A stretch of 64,000 bases of DNA from Coniella vitis (lineage: Eukaryota > Ascomycota > Sordariomycetes > Diaporthales > Schizoparmaceae): NCBI GenBank assembly GCA_011317545.1, contig WUJK01000003.1, positions 248,001-312,000 of the forward strand, written 5' to 3'. This document shows, in pieces, positions 1-12,890 of the stretch (positions within the stretch are counted from its first letter, which is position 1; the number at the start of each line of letters is the position of its first letter). A program made the translations under genes and the position numbers. The notes under the pieces are model-generated. The model did no database searches and had not been told where the DNA came from. It saw only the letters and a list, made by a program, of their open reading frames with translations.

Positions 1-1413
1 AGACGACAGTACTTGATGCGGTTGAACAGCTGATCAAGTATCACGGCAGACTCGGCGTCGTATTCCTTGTAATACTCGACGTTGACGACGTCCAATCCGG
101 ATCCCAGCTTTGCCCGAGCTTGGGCCTTTTGCTCGTCGGAAGCGGATTCGAATTTGCCAACGATGGCCGTAATGTAGGCAGCGCTCACTTCTGGCTTTAC
201 GTGTCGACGGAAGCGCTCACCCAGGCGGTCAATGCCTGCAAGTCCAGATTTGAGGAAAGCAGCCTGCTCATCCAATGTTCCCACTGGCAGTTTCAAGGAA
301 GCCTCGTCGACGCGCCCGCTCGCCCAGGCCTCAACACCAGCATCTGCGTCGCGGTCGACGTCAAGAACATAGTACTCCCAGAGCCGTATGTCGCTAATCA
401 CGTTGCGTATCGCGCCCATGATCTTGACCAAGTCATCCTCTGATTTGATGTCTGTGGGAAGGCCGAGCTGCTCGAGCTTGAAGCCAAGATCGAGGAGCTT
501 TGTGTCGAGTAGGTACGCAGACTCGAGCCAAGGGGCTGTTGTCAGATTGTAACCTGCATCCGGGTGCTCCAGGAGCCACTCTGTATTGTTTGCTGTGTGG
601 TTCAAGACAATATCTGTGAGACTGAGCAAGGAGTGGTTCTTCTCGAGGCTTTGCACCAGCTTTTTGACATCCTCCTCGCCGGCGGGGAAACAGGCCGGAT
701 CCCAGCCAAGCTGGTCAAACAGACTGTACGGCGAATTCGACTCTCCACGGATCTGCAAAGGCGTGAAGTGGATCATGTTGTAGCCTCTGTCGCTGATGCC
801 CGCCAGGTGTCTCTCCCAGTCCTGAGGGTATTTGCCCATGAACTTGCTGATGATGGAGAAAACGGACAGAGCCGGCAATGGCAATGGCGAGCCGTCCAGC
901 GTCAAGCGCGGAGCCACGTCAATGTAGAAAAAGGGCGACTGCTTCTTCTCCTCGCTCGCAGCCACATTTTGGAGCTCGCTCGACAGCTCGGGCAGAGCTG
1001 CATAGGTCACATAGTACGTGTACGGTCCCGGCAGGTAGATGGGAACCGAGATTTCTATCTCGCGATTAAAGTTGGGCACCAAGCTGGAAAGAAATCGCAC
1101 AGTTAGAAAACCAATCTTAATGCGCCATGGGGGAAAAACAGGCAAGGGGGCAATTGCAATTGCAATTGCAATTGTTCACATACGGAAACTCTCTGAACTT
1201 GTGCCTCTGGAACTCCTCGCCACGCTCGGGAATGTTAACCCAAAGGCTTCCATGGCGGCATATGCTCGAGGTGCCCTCGATAGTAAAACGAATGGTAATG
1301 GGATCCCGCGACTTGGGAGCAATGTAGACGTATTGGCCGGCAACGTCCGGGGAGCCATCGTCGTTGAGGGGCAGCAGGTAAACCTCGTTGGACACCATTG
1401 TCTTCGGTACCAT
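1..1413 (-). CDS. Glycogen debranching enzyme, N-terminal part (cut by window edge)
   Basis: Bifunctional 4-alpha-glucanotransferase/amylo-1,6-glucosidase that removes branch stubs from cytosolic glycogen (GDB1 family). Exon 1 is 1184-1413 (ATG at 1413, an in-frame second ATG at 1398). A 100-bp intron spans 1084-1183 (GTATGT...TTTCCAG). Exon 2 is 1-1083 and leaves the window. About 437 of the roughly 1500 residues usual for the family are present. Seen in the translation: an N-terminal beta domain ending in FNREIEISVPIYLPGPYTYY, then the start of the glucanotransferase barrel with NMIHFTPLQIRG and the signature DIVLNHTANNTEWLLEHPDA, which is characteristic of eukaryotic debranching enzymes. 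The intron carries a tandem CAATTG repeat that reads as an artificial Asn-Cys run when translated. The family call is firm; the choice between the two ATGs is open. Confidence 0.93.
1150..1174. repeat. CAATTG hexamer tandem repeat in an intron
   Basis: Four head-to-tail copies of the self-complementary hexamer CAATTG lie inside the debranching-enzyme intron, close to its 5' splice site. No function can be assigned. Confidence 0.8.
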
Positions 1414-3060
1414 GTTGTCAAGGTCACAAGAAAGAAGGAAGGAAGAAATTCGCGCCGACGGCGGTCGCAGTTGGAAGCTATGACGGCTGGGCGGGATTGC
1501 GCATGCACGTGTCAAAGGAGGGGCTAGGCCAGCAAAGACGGCGGGCGGTTAGTTGGACGAGGGTTGCAGCGCGCGCGCAAAGATCGGCGATTTGCAGGTG
1601 TGCTAGGCTGTGTATCCAATCCGAAAGACGAGACGAGACGAGTCTTTCTCTGACGTGTTCGCGTTTTTGCTCTTTGGCTTTTCTGCTAGTTGCTAGTTGC
1701 TATACCGTTCCTGGTTGTCGCGGTCTAGACACGCAGTTTCGTGCCGTCGGTCGCCTGACGCTGGTCGAGGGTAACAGGGTAAGCAGAGAGTGGGACAAGG
1801 GCAAGCTGGCGTGGGCGCTGCTAAGGAATGCGGCGAGAACTAGGACAGAAGAGTACAGAAAGCAAGAAGAAAGGAGCAGGAGCAGAAACAGAAGATGGCG
1901 AGCAAAGGTGGACGATGGCAGGACAAAAGGCAAGCAAGAAACAGACAGCCCGGCGATGGGAATCTAGAAGGCTGGCCCGGTCCGACGCCTAGTCCAGGAT
2001 GGCGGGACGGGAGGACAGGCTTCCAAGCTTTTTGGTGCTTGCTGGCGTGCCGGTTTGCTGGCTTGCTGGCTTGCTGGCTTTGCTGCAAAACCTGGCTGCA
2101 CTACCGTGTAGCTAGGCAGTAGCTGGGCAGTAGCTGCATACCAACATGGGAAGGAGCAGACGAAACCAGCGTGGTACGACAAGGCAAGTACCGCAGATGG
2201 AGTCAATGGCGCTCAGCAGCGACGTGGGAAATGGAGCCACGGATCGCAGAGGACGGACGACCAGGCCTGTTTCGGGGGGGGGGGGCCAGAAATAGGAATC
2301 AGAGGGGCAGACAGGAGGATACCGCACGACGATGACGGTGTGGTGGTGAAATCTCGATGCGGTCTGTCTATACTATGTACCATGTAGACCTGGTGCAGTT
2401 CAATGGGTTGCGAAGACCAGGACGGACCGTACAAGCACTTTACAGCGACGAGTACTTACTTTGCTGCATCTCCAATCTCACCTCACCCCCAAATCTCAGT
2501 CAGCCTTGCCTCGCAGCGCCAACAAAAACAGCAACAGCCATAGCAATAGCAACAACACCAAGCGCAGTCAGGGCAGGGGTTTCATCACCGACCTCGGGAC
2601 GTGGCCTTGTGGGCGGTGGCCTGGAGGTCGGCCCAACCACAATCCCATCTCACACATCGCCATCATTGTGCCCGCACCTCAAGCCCATTCCAAAGAGCCA
2701 CTGCTCTGCTCAACATGGCTCTTGAGGCTGACAGCTGTACTATGTACCTTGTCAGTTGTCTGGGCGGGCTGTGGCGGCACGGATGCACGATGACGATGAC
2801 GAGTGCAAGGATCAGAAGAAGCAGCAAAGTTCCAGGCCTTTGCTGCAAAAGGGACAGGGCAGTAGTGACGAATTGAATTGCTGCTACCTTCCAACCTAGC
2901 CTGCCAGCCAACTAGCGCCCCCCCCCCAGGCCAGCGCAACGTATGGTAGGGATCCAGCCAGTTTGTCCCCATGGAGAGAGAAAAGGAGAGAAGGGGGGAA
3001 AACCCTTCAACGGCAACGCCAAAAGTGGTGTTCCCAGAGTTCGGATTCAATCGATTGTCT

Positions 3061-3095
<35 letters not shown>

Positions 3096-4975
3096 TCCTG
3101 GTACACAGGCAAAGGATGAGGTGAGAAGTTCTTGCATACAATTTTGGCACGGTTCAAGAAGGACAAGAATCGGGTTCCCATGTACTTTAGCCCGAGGGCT
3201 CGCTTCGTCAGGAACAGGAAAGGGTTCCTTCGGCTCCTGCCTTTCTATTCTTTGGCACACCAAGCACACCTACCGGCTTACTGTGTGCATGACCGCGGCC
3301 TGTCGCTGCAGCCATGCACTTTGTTTCGCTTGTTTCCATAGCTAAGTTCCTGATATAGATATAGACTCTCGTTGCCAAGCACAAATCCAATATCCCATGT
3401 AATCACAATAAACCAAGCATAAGTCTCAATGGCCCGAGTACGTAAGACAATACATACAAAAAAACCCCACACACCACCACCACACCACCCCGGACCAATG
3501 GATTCGAAAATAAGAAAAAAGCAAGGTCTGGTCTTGTGGAGGTGGAGCTGTTTTGAGAGGGTTATAGTACGGAGTACGTGGTATAGTACGGGGAAGCAAT
3601 TTCTTTCCTGTACATGGCATGACCAAGTACTCGGAGGGAAAGGCAACGTTGTCTGTCTTTTTGTTTTCAATTTTCTTTCTCAATCCTTGCATAGCCTTGG
3701 ACTACTGGAATCTCAGAAAGAAAGCCTCCAACTTCTAATAGCCTTACATAGTATCAGCAGTCGATTCCCTCGCCTCTCAAACTGCCTCATTGCTCACTGT
3801 GCTGCTCACTCAACCCATCAAATTGACCAATCACCCCTTACATATCTGGAAAATATTGGAATTGGGATGAGTACGCAAGTATGCTACCATAGTCTTCCAA
3901 AATAGCACACCTGCCTATATACCAACGGACCATACTCTTTTCCATCCCAGCCACTTACCGCAGAAATTAAGTCACTTCTCCTACTATGTAAAGTAACATA
4001 AAGCAGGCATGCGGACAGGATAAATTAATACACTTATCGATACATCCTGCCCTAAACAAGATAACCAAACATGATCAACGCATACATATAGCTTCCCGTT
4101 AAGACACCTTTCTCAAGTAAAATCTGTAAAATCAGTATATGAATCCTTTAGTTTCAGTTCTATCTCAAAAGGCGAACATACGCAAAACGATTCTAATCAA
4201 ACTCTGTCCTTTTACCACACTTCCAAATGGTTACTCAGGCCTGACACACAAGACGCCCCATCCTATCCCAACCCCTTTCACCTGTCAGCTCTTATGTTGT
4301 CTAACAATGCTTTCAACACATGGATACAAACACCTGGTAGAATTGATCATTTCAAGGCCTTTCTCATATTCTACAGCTCCTATATAGCATAGCATCAAGA
4401 GTATTTGCAACGCCTTGCCGCACGGGCCGGGGGAATACCACTATTTTGCTACCCATGACCAATCGCCGCCAGCCAATATCAGTCCATCATTGCAATCAGC
4501 TGCCCTTGCACTCGTGCCCCACAACTTGGTGCAAAGAAGGTTGGGTTTGTTCAAGCGGGGCTTCGGACTGGTTTCTTTTCATCAGAACATCCATCTTGTT
4601 GCAAATAAAGGCACATCACACATAACGGACTGCCAATGGATTTCATCATGATTGCAAATCTCTATTCCTCTCGTGGCTTGTCTCTTGTCGTCATGTCTGT
4701 TTTTCTAGGCTCTATTCGCGCAACGCACGCCAATCCAAACCATCTATCCGGCATACACAACCGTCTACCACACACGTCTTCCATTTTGATTCACTATACC
4801 ATGCAAATGACGGTGTCTTCGTCCCCATTCCGGCAAGAACAAGAAATCACAAAACGTATGCCAGGCCACCCCACAGTGGGAGTGAGACTGCATTGTGTAC
4901 GAGAAAAGCCGACAGAGGACATGTGCTCCAGCAGCTGGACAACTACCACCGTGAGCCAAACTATGTGATAAGACA
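1414..4975. other. Intergenic region, no supported gene
   Basis: This is 3.6 kb between the start of the debranching enzyme gene and the 3' end of the desaturase gene. The part near 1414 should hold the promoter and 5' leader of the debranching enzyme. Small frames here are short, overlapping and low-complexity, with no recognisable domain. Visible structure: a G run near 2274-2283, a C run near 2919-2927, a TA repeat at 3064-3091 and exact TACTATGTA-type motifs at 2371, 2738, 3745 and 3982. From about 3900 to 4400 the sequence is more AT-rich. I see no tRNA. Confidence 0.6.
3064..3091. repeat. TA dinucleotide microsatellite
   Basis: Uninterrupted alternating TA of about 28 bp in intergenic DNA; likely length-polymorphic. 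Confidence 0.9.
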
Positions 4976-6501
4976 CTAGTTGGCACTCGTCTTGGCAGGC
5001 TTGGTACCCAGGCCGTTGCGGTTGCGGAAGAACAAAACGTGCTTGCCGGGACCTTCGGCTTCGGCGCTGGGCTCAACCCACTGGCACATGCGTGCGCTCT
5101 TGTACATGGCCTTGATGAATCCAATAGGACCTCCGCTGACATCGGCACGGTAGTGGCGGCCCATGATGGGCTTGATGGCCTCGGTGGCCTCATCTGCGTG
5201 GTAGAAAGGAATCGTGCTGACGTAGTGGTGCAGAACGTGCGTCTCAATGATACCGTGGAACAGCCAGCGGCCAATGAAGCCAAACTCGCGGTCAATTGTG
5301 GCAGCGGCACCCTTGACAAAGGTCCACTCCTCGCCAGTGTAATGAGGCAGGGTGGGGTCAGTGTGCTGGAGGAAAGTGATGGCGACTATGGCAAAAACGG
5401 TCAGCAAGATGGCCCCAGAATCGGAAGACTTTCCACACAAAAATGGAGGACTACAAAGGATGACTCACCCAGCCAGTGGTTGACCCAGAGGTAAGGAAGG
5501 AAGTACCAGACGAGCATGTTGGTCCAGCCGAACTTGTTGCCGAGGTAGTAAAGAGCAGCAGCCGTCAAGAGGATACCCAGGTCAGAGAGCAGGACGAGCT
5601 TGGCGTCCTTGTTCTCGTACAGAGGGGTGCGGGGATCGAAGTGGTTGACACCGCCTCCCATACCGTTGTGCTTGCCCTTTCCACGGCCCTCGCGCTGCCT
5701 CTCGTGGTAGTTGTGGCCGGTAACGTTGGTCATGAGGTAGTTGGGCCAGCCAACGAGCTGCTGCGCAATGAGCATGGTCAGGGTGTAGATGGGCGTTTCC
5801 TCAGTCAGCTCCGACAGCTCGTGAACAAACTTGCCCAGACGGGTGGCCTGCTGCTCGCGAGTGCGAGGCACAAAGACCATGTCACGCTCCATGTGGCCAG
5901 TGGCCTTGTGGTGCTTGCTGTGGGACATTTGCCAGCTGAAGTAGGGGACAAGCAGGGCCGAGTGGAGGACCCAGCCGACGATGTTGTTGTACAGCTTGGA
6001 GGGCGAGAAGGCGCCGTGGCCGCACTCATGGGCAAGAACCCAGAGGCCAGTGCCAAAAAGTCCCTGCATAAAGGTGTACAGGCCCCAGAGAACAGCACGC
6101 ACGGGGGTCGAAGGAATAACCTCTGGGGTGACAAAGTTGTGGAAGAGGTAGAAGGTGGTGGCAAGGCAAGCCACGTCGCGGAGGACATAGCCCATACCAA
6201 GGACACCATCCCGCTCAAAGCAGTGCTTGGGAATGGCATCGCGGATATCCTTGATAGTGTAGTCGGGCACCTGGAACTCGTTGCCGTACGTGTCAATCAG
6301 CTTGCCGTACGAGACGGGCTTGGCAGCAACGGCATCGAGAGAAGACATGGACGAGAGGGAGGTCGACGAGGCCGAAGGGCGGGGCGAGTCGAATGGGGAG
6401 GCCACCGCGGTGGAGGGGTACGAGTCCGAGTCGACTGTCGTCGAGGTGATGGTGCGCCTCATGGCGGGCTGGCTCTTGGCCGGAACAGCAGTCGATGCCA
6501 T
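4976..6501 (-). CDS. Delta-12 (oleate) fatty acid desaturase
   Basis: Endoplasmic-reticulum desaturase that inserts the delta-12 double bond into oleoyl chains to make linoleate (FAD2/OdeA family). Exon 1 is 5469-6501 and exon 2 is 4976-5385. The 83-bp intron 5386-5468 (GTGAGT...CATAG) restores the continuous reading NHWLVAITFLQHTDP. The product is 480 residues, usual for fungal members. The three di-iron histidine boxes are intact: HECGH at 158-162, HSKHH at 194-198 and HVLHH at 394-398. Hydrophobic stretches flank the boxes, and a Ser/Thr/Pro-rich N-terminus of about 60 residues precedes the catalytic core. The C-terminal block with ARMCQWVEPS and GKHVLFFRNRNG is typical of fungal delta-12 enzymes. 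A delta-15 or bifunctional delta-12/15 activity cannot be excluded by sequence alone. The ATG at 6501 is the first in frame. Confidence 0.97.
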
Positions 6502-9500
6502 TCTGAATGATTATACCGAACTGAGACGGAACAGACGAGGCAATTGGCAACGCCGAAAGAGCGCGCAGGGTTGTGCAAACGGTCGAGGTGGCAGAACCAA
6601 ACGCTGCCAGATAGTAGGTTCAAGAGAGAGGAATTCACAGTCTCTTTAGAAGAGGAGATGTGAGAGAGTGGTATATCAAGGTGGTGGAAGGTAGGTATTA
6701 GGTATCGTGTCCTCTTTTGTGTTGTTGTTGCGTGGATTGTCGTCGTGTCTTGTCTGCTTGTTGGGGGGCCACAAGGGAGGGAGGACAAGAAGAGCTGGTG
6801 TGTGCAGTTGACCACATAAAGTCGTGGCTGCTTCCAGAAAAGAACAAGAAGAAGGGACAAAGCGTGGGAGGGTCGAGTCGAGCTTTTGAAGGCTTGACAG
6901 AAAGGGGAGAAAGTTCGGGGAGCAGGGTGGATGGAGGGGAAGGCGATCGGGTGGTAGGGTTGATATTTTACCACCGAGTCCCTGGTTGAGAGTCTCCCAT
7001 GTACTGTAAGAGGCAAGTACGGGCGGGCATGAGGTAACTTGTACCTTGCTATTGCTCTTACATAGTGTCAGTACCCTGCGAGCACAATCAGTACTGTGCG
7101 ACTCGCCTCCGCGCTGGCTGGCTTGACTTTTTTGTGCTAATAAGCTACATAGTACACGGCACTGTCCCACTATCCCCCAGACTGCCGCTGGTCTTTGACA
7201 GCCAGCCAGACAGACAGCCAGACAGCCAGGAGAAGAGAGGCCTCATCTGCCGCATGCAGGAATGTATCTGCGGGCGTGTGGCATGCAAACGGGCGCACCG
7301 TGTGTGTGTCAAGTTCGTCCAGCGTCTGAGCGGTAATGAAGAGCCAGAGGCACAAGCCACAGTCATAATAAGCTGTATCTCTGTGCCGTCTATTGGGTGT
7401 ATATTTCTGCAATCATCCACTATCACGATGGTCTTTGCTTTTGGTTCATCCCTTTTGTGTCAAAACTGGGTACTGTTTTGCTTGTACTGTGCTGGTCCGT
7501 CCTTCTTTTTCCCCTCCTCCTCCAAATTCTGGCACCCTTTTGTTTTTTGGTCGTCAACTCTCCTACTTCTGGCTCCGGGCGACTGACTTCTCGAACGTCC
7601 AACGTTGCCAAGGGCCCCTGCCAGGGCCTGCAGTTTTCTGTTGGGGATCGCCCCCGGACAGAATTTCAGAGCCCAGAGAGCCACAGAGCCCAGAAGGTGT
7701 GAGCAGAGTGGAGCCCGTGGCTGCTGATTCGCAGCCGCTGGTGGTCCCTGCGCCGGGTCAGGCCGATCCCCCCGCCAGGTAACCCTCGTGGGTTTACTGC
7801 AACGTGCTGCTGCAATGTACAAGGATACTTTTCCCATGATACAGCACACAACCACATCCCAAGCCCAGCCCGAGGCTCTTAGCTGTCTCGTTGTACATAC
7901 TATGTAGTATACTACGATGGACGACCGACCTATTGTTATGCGTTGATTGTGCGCTGCTTGCATTCTCATGCCCCAACCGCGACTGCACTAGTCCGTGTCA
8001 TGGCCTGTGGCTTGCGATTCATCACTTCGCGGACGTGTGCTTTCTCGGATGTGCTTTGTAACGTTTGGACGGGCTCTTTACGGTGGGCTTTGAGTTTTTC
8101 ACATGCTTGCCGCCTCTGTCTATAGTATTCTTACATAGTATGTTACCGTCACTCTCACGGCCCTCCCCCGATGGCACAATCAGCCGAACATCCTGACTCT
8201 CTTACTAGAACAGCCTGTGTGTTGCTACGCCACCATACTGTCGGAAACTACGTCGGCCGCGCCGCCGCCTGCGACGGTGGCGGGCCATTGCCCGATACCA
8301 TGTACTTGGCAAGCACACAACGGGCAGAGATGGACCAGAGGAAAAGTACTCTGGGGGGGAGGGGAGGGGGGCTTACAGAAGCCCCTCGCCACTGTGGGTA
8401 TTCGCTCCCTTTCTACATACTATATGAGCAGGAAAACCTATTAGCGCGCCAGCAGCTTTTTTGACACAAACCTCCTGATCGTCGGTCTCGGGTGAATACG
8501 CGAGGTTGATGTTATCTACCAGCTACCCAGCTATATCCCATTCCTGCCTGGCTACTACTTCACCTATGTACGGCTGCTGCTGGGTTTGATCAGATAGATC
8601 AGTTTTGGTTGGCTGCACCTAGAAAGCTCAAAGTCAGCCTCATTATATTGAGCAGTCAGCTCAGTCTTCAGCTCTCTGACCGAGTTTCTGCGCATATCCA
8701 GCTTATCGAGTGTTATGTGATACGGCCGAAGCATCTCACCGCCCTTGATGAAACAAATTGGGCATTGTGGTCTACTTCAAGCCTTGTCGGAGATGGGAGA
8801 GGCGGGCGGAACATTGGAGGGGAAGGCAGCCGCCAGACTCATGCAGACCACAGCGGTGATCACATGCAAAGCCCACACATATCGAATAGACTGCGCTGGC
8901 AAGCTGCACGAAAACTGGAGGTCGACGAGCACCAGCTAGCCCTGTACTGTGTACTTCGTTAGCTAATACTATAGACAGGCAATCTTTGGTTGGCAAGGCT
9001 GGTGGAACCTCACGAACTTTTGCCCCGACCGTACTCTTTACTACTGCATGTGCATGAGAAATCCGCACGGTGAAAAATGCCGCTATCTTCACAGCCGGGA
9101 CCACAAGCTTGGATGGAAACGCTAACAAAAAAAGATGAAACCGAAGCTTCTACAGAGTACAGTGCTTTCAGATGGAGGCGAACAGACAGTCAGACAGTCA
9201 GCGCAGAGTCAGTGGCACGGCACGGCGCAAAGCGGGAAAAGTCAAGAGAGTTGTTCAGAACGCCACACATCTTTGCTTTCTGCTTGATTCACCACCAAAA
9301 AAAAAAAGTCGCTTCGTAAGAGACCCTTGGTTTGCTGACAGACCCTGAATTCTCACATGCAAAATAACTCGTTGATCTTCTATTGTGTACACTTAGTATA
9401 CATAGTATGTATACGCATTCTTTCTTCTTCTTCTTTTCAATTACAAGCACCCGTTTCTCTTTCTCTTGCTAACGATATAGAAGCACAGCTTGCGGTAAAT

Positions 9501-10904
9501 CACCAGTCAAGAAAGGCCACCGCCAAACGCCACTAGGCCCGGTGTGTTTAGTACATAAAACGCGTGGGTTTTCGTACCAGCTTCTCGTTCAGTGTGGGGG
9601 TTCACAGCATGCCAGTGCCAGCCTGTTCCTAGCTGTGTACCTAGGCCTGCTAGGTACTATGTACATAGTACTGTGATATAACCAGGGTAGCCCGCCCGCA
9701 GCCTCGTCTGGGCCACCCAAACGACGTTGGGGGTGGGGAGGGAGAAAATAGTCGAAAAGGGCAGGAACAGTTTACTATCATGTTTTAGGGGAGAGCCAAA
9801 CAAGCAGTTGATCATGAGGCGAACTGACCCTCAAAATCGCCTGATTGATCTGATAATCGTTCCTTCCTTTCCCCCCAATTGATCTGGAACCCTTTTTTGG
9901 CCCATGCAATGTAGTATGTGGGAAAATACTCATTATACAATCACATGTTATGATATACGCGCAGTTTGCTGCACATATAAAAGTTACCTGCAGGAACCAA
10001 CGACGCAACCCCAGAATTGTTGGGGATGACAAATTGTTGAGCCTCTTTTTTTCTTCCATCCTCCGGCACGCACACAATATTGCACTCCCACACGACTCCC
10101 CCGCCTGCATACACTTTTTTTTATGTGTCTGTGTCACTTTCTTTCTCACATCCAGGGAAGTCTAATAAAAAGATTAAATACAGCCAGACCCTTGACCAAA
10201 CTCCTCACCGTTAATTATTTCTTATATACTATATATCTGTACAGTACTTTTATTCTTTGATCCAAAGAGAAAAAGTGAAAGTGAAAGTGTCTCTCTCGTA
10301 CATAATCTCATGTAGTCACCCTGTATTTATGCTTTTATTTACGTTCATTGGTTTGTCCTGTTTCGTCCATTTGCCAGATTGCGGGGGCTTTCCAACTCTG
10401 ATGGCGACCTGCAAGGCTTCCCGAGACTGTCTGATGATGAAGCGCACGACGCACTGTACGAAATCGCCTGGACAGGGGATTATTATTATTACCGTATGAC
10501 TAGCAAAAGAGCAAGTGCTGTTCATGCTAGTGGTGGTGGTGTCGATGTTATTGTTATTGCTGCTGCTGTTGTTCTGCATAATGCAAAAAAACCCTGTTTG
10601 CCCTTTACTATGTACTATGTATACTCGCCCTTTTCTTTTTCTCTCCGTCTGTAATTTTGCCCCAGGGACCGCTCAAGAATGCTTCGAGCCCGGTCCACTT
10701 CTTCCGGGTGGTATTTTTTTTTCTTTCGGTTGTCTCTTCCCTTTTTTGCCTTGCCGTGCCTTGTCCGCACCTTCTTGAGCGTCTGTCTTGTCCAGTCCAT
10801 CCACGTGGTTTGTTCGTTGAATAGTACAGCCTACGAGCACCTTCGCTTCGCTACGGTTCGCCGCCCACGGGCGGGACCCTTGCAGGGAGCTTTTAGTATC
10901 GAAA
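6502..10904. other. Long intergenic region upstream of the desaturase
   Basis: This is 4.4 kb with no gene I can support. The first few hundred bases should be the desaturase leader and promoter. Reading frames of 60-170 codons occur on both strands but overlap each other and show only low-complexity composition. Exact TACTATGTA/TACATAGTA motifs lie at 7146, 7898, 8132, 9399, 9655 (full 16-bp palindrome), 10606 and 10613. Pyrimidine runs and short tandem GCCAGACA-like repeats near 7200 are visible. GC-rich sequence with short inverted segments at 10810-10890 lies just before the transition to RIPed DNA. Confidence 0.55.
9655..9670. repeat. 16-bp perfect palindrome TACTATGTACATAGTA
   Basis: Two abutting inverted copies of the dispersed TACTATGTA core form a perfect palindrome. 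It is the most complete version of a motif that recurs in non-coding DNA across the window. It may be a protein-binding site or the remnant of a small dispersed repeat; the sequence does not decide. Confidence 0.75.
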
Positions 10905-11626
10905 AATATATAGGGCTTTGATGATTCTATGGCATCTGATTGGTCTATATGCAAATCTGCCTGCTGCGGAGCTTGCGGCACTATTATTATTAATATTTAA
11001 AGATACCGTACCTTTCAAAAAGTACGCGTTTTTTCTAACGAAGTATACGCTACGCCTAAATATATATTTACTCTTTATAATAATAATAATAATCGCTAAT
11101 ATACGCATAAGTATAAATACGGTTAATTCGATCTATAAGAATACTATCTCCCGGTCTATATATCCAAATTTATTAATATCTATAGCCTTTGCTAATATTT
11201 CAGATATCTTTATTATAGAACTTCTATTCCGTAACTCGCTAGAACCTAATATATCTACTACCGTTACGTTCGCTACCGTTACTATATATTAGATACGTCT
11301 TAAGAGAGCGTATCTAATACCGTACGGGGGAACTAGTAACTTAACTATTACTATTACTACTACTATAGCTAGCTATAACGCCGCTAATAGTAGTAACGGT
11401 AATTATAATAGCGATAACGATACGGACGGTAATAATAATAACGATAAGGACGGCGATAATAATAATAATAATAACGATAACGATAGCGGCAATAATAATA
11501 ATAATAACGATAACGATAACGTTAACGCCGACGATACGGGCGTATATAATAATAATAATAACGACGGCGATAACGATACGGACGGTAATAATAATAATAA
11601 TAACGACGGTAATAATAATATAAACG

Positions 11627-11659
<33 letters not shown>

Positions 11660-11668
11660 TAAGCGGTA

Positions 11669-11716
<48 letters not shown>

Positions 11717-12546
11717 TTCCTAATATCCCTCCGACTTAATTTAGTATTAGCGCCTAGCCTATAATTATTCCTAGTAATTAAATGCCTATTATTATCGCTC
11801 GATTCGGCCGAAGTATTAAAAAACTACCGAAAACCCTCGATACCCTCGACTAATACTATAAAGCCGACGATAATAATACTAGTAACGTTATTCTCTAGCC
11901 CTTCGCTTATATTAAATTTAATCGTACTTAAACTATTAAAGGTTTTATAATATAATTATTAGGATAACCGGCTCCTATTCCTTACGTAAAATATACGGAT
12001 AATCGCGGGCCTTTTATCGAATACGTTAACTTTATTAATATTGCTTTTAATATTTATAGTAATTATTACTATAATTCTAAAAGTAGTAAGTATAATTATT
12101 ATATTAAAGTTATTACTATTACCGCTACTAAAGTCGCTTTACTTAATATTAGTATATCTTCTATTACTATTTATATAACCTATATAATATTAATTAATAT
12201 ATTAATAATCTTTTATTATAGATAATAGTTAAGTAGGTAAGATTCGTAAAATATAGTAAACCGCTACCCCTATTATCGCCGCTAATATATATTACTTTTT
12301 AATATATAATATTTGCAAAATCTATACCGTATTAATTATTATACTAACTATTATATATATAGATAATCCCTAAGTTAGTAAGAAGCGTAAATTATAATAG
12401 CCCCCCGCCGGTAGGAATCTTAGCTTGAATAATTCGATTAATATTTTCGGGAGATCGATATAAGGAAGCTATAATATCGGAAAGGAATAATAGGATATAC
12501 TTATATAATAACCCTCTTTTTTGGAACTCTATAATCTAGATAATAC
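10905..12546. other. RIP-degraded AT-rich DNA left of the retrotransposons
   Basis: The base composition changes abruptly near 10905: TpG and CpA almost vanish, TpA rises and CpG persists. This is the footprint of RIP acting on CpA. From 11293 to 11735 one plus-strand frame has no stop and would encode an Asn/Asp/Gly-rich low-complexity run, driven by AAT, GAT and AAC triplets. Downstream to about 12190 the same strand reads with few stops, most of them TAG or TAA explicable as mutated CAG or CAA. This suggests a destroyed coding repeat that I cannot identify. It is not part of the LTR element that begins at 12552. Confidence 0.7.
11391..11735. repeat. AAT/GAT/AAC trinucleotide-rich low-complexity tract
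   Basis: Dense imperfect AAT runs are interspersed with GAT, AAC, GGT and GAC triplets that stay in one phase for about 115 codons. It could be a RIP-altered coding tract of Asn/Asp/Ser/Gly codons or a simple microsatellite; phase retention favours the former weakly. Confidence 0.7.
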
Positions 12547-12551
12547 CCGTA

Positions 12552-12890
12552 TATAAACAGGCATCGAGAGAGCGTTCGCAGTTTCGATCCCAATTTCTAT
12601 TATTAACTAACTTAAGGAGAGAAGTAAGAATAGTATCTATATAGCGGCGCGAGAGCTGCTCTTAAGTAGCTCTTACGTTTAGGATCCACCCGTAGACAGA
12701 GTTTTCCATAGGTCCACTGTCGATACGGGTCCTCTTATCGATGGTCTTTTATACGGCTTGTAAGCTGCTTAGGAGATACTCTTGTTTAGCGCTTATATAA
12801 TACTAGTCTCCAGACGAGAAGGGAATATACTAACTAAGGCTTCGTACCCTAGTATACCGAAGCTATATATTTACCCGTGGGCCTGTAATA
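12552..12890 (-). repeat. 3' LTR of retrotransposon copy 1
   Basis: A 339-bp terminal repeat, nearly identical to the one at 19474-19812 apart from transition-type differences. It is bounded outside by the target duplication CCGTA and inside by a C7 run on the plus strand, which is the polypurine tract on the coding strand. Confidence 0.95.

Noticed and set aside
5476..6510. 344-codon plus-strand frame antisense to the desaturase
   Set aside because: Shadow of a GC-rich coding exon; the minus strand carries the intact desaturase with all three histidine boxes.
10918..11292. 124-codon plus-strand frame at the left edge of the RIPed block
   Set aside because: Composition changes midway from normal to RIPed DNA, leaving an Ile/Asn-rich end; it is a chance frame across the boundary.
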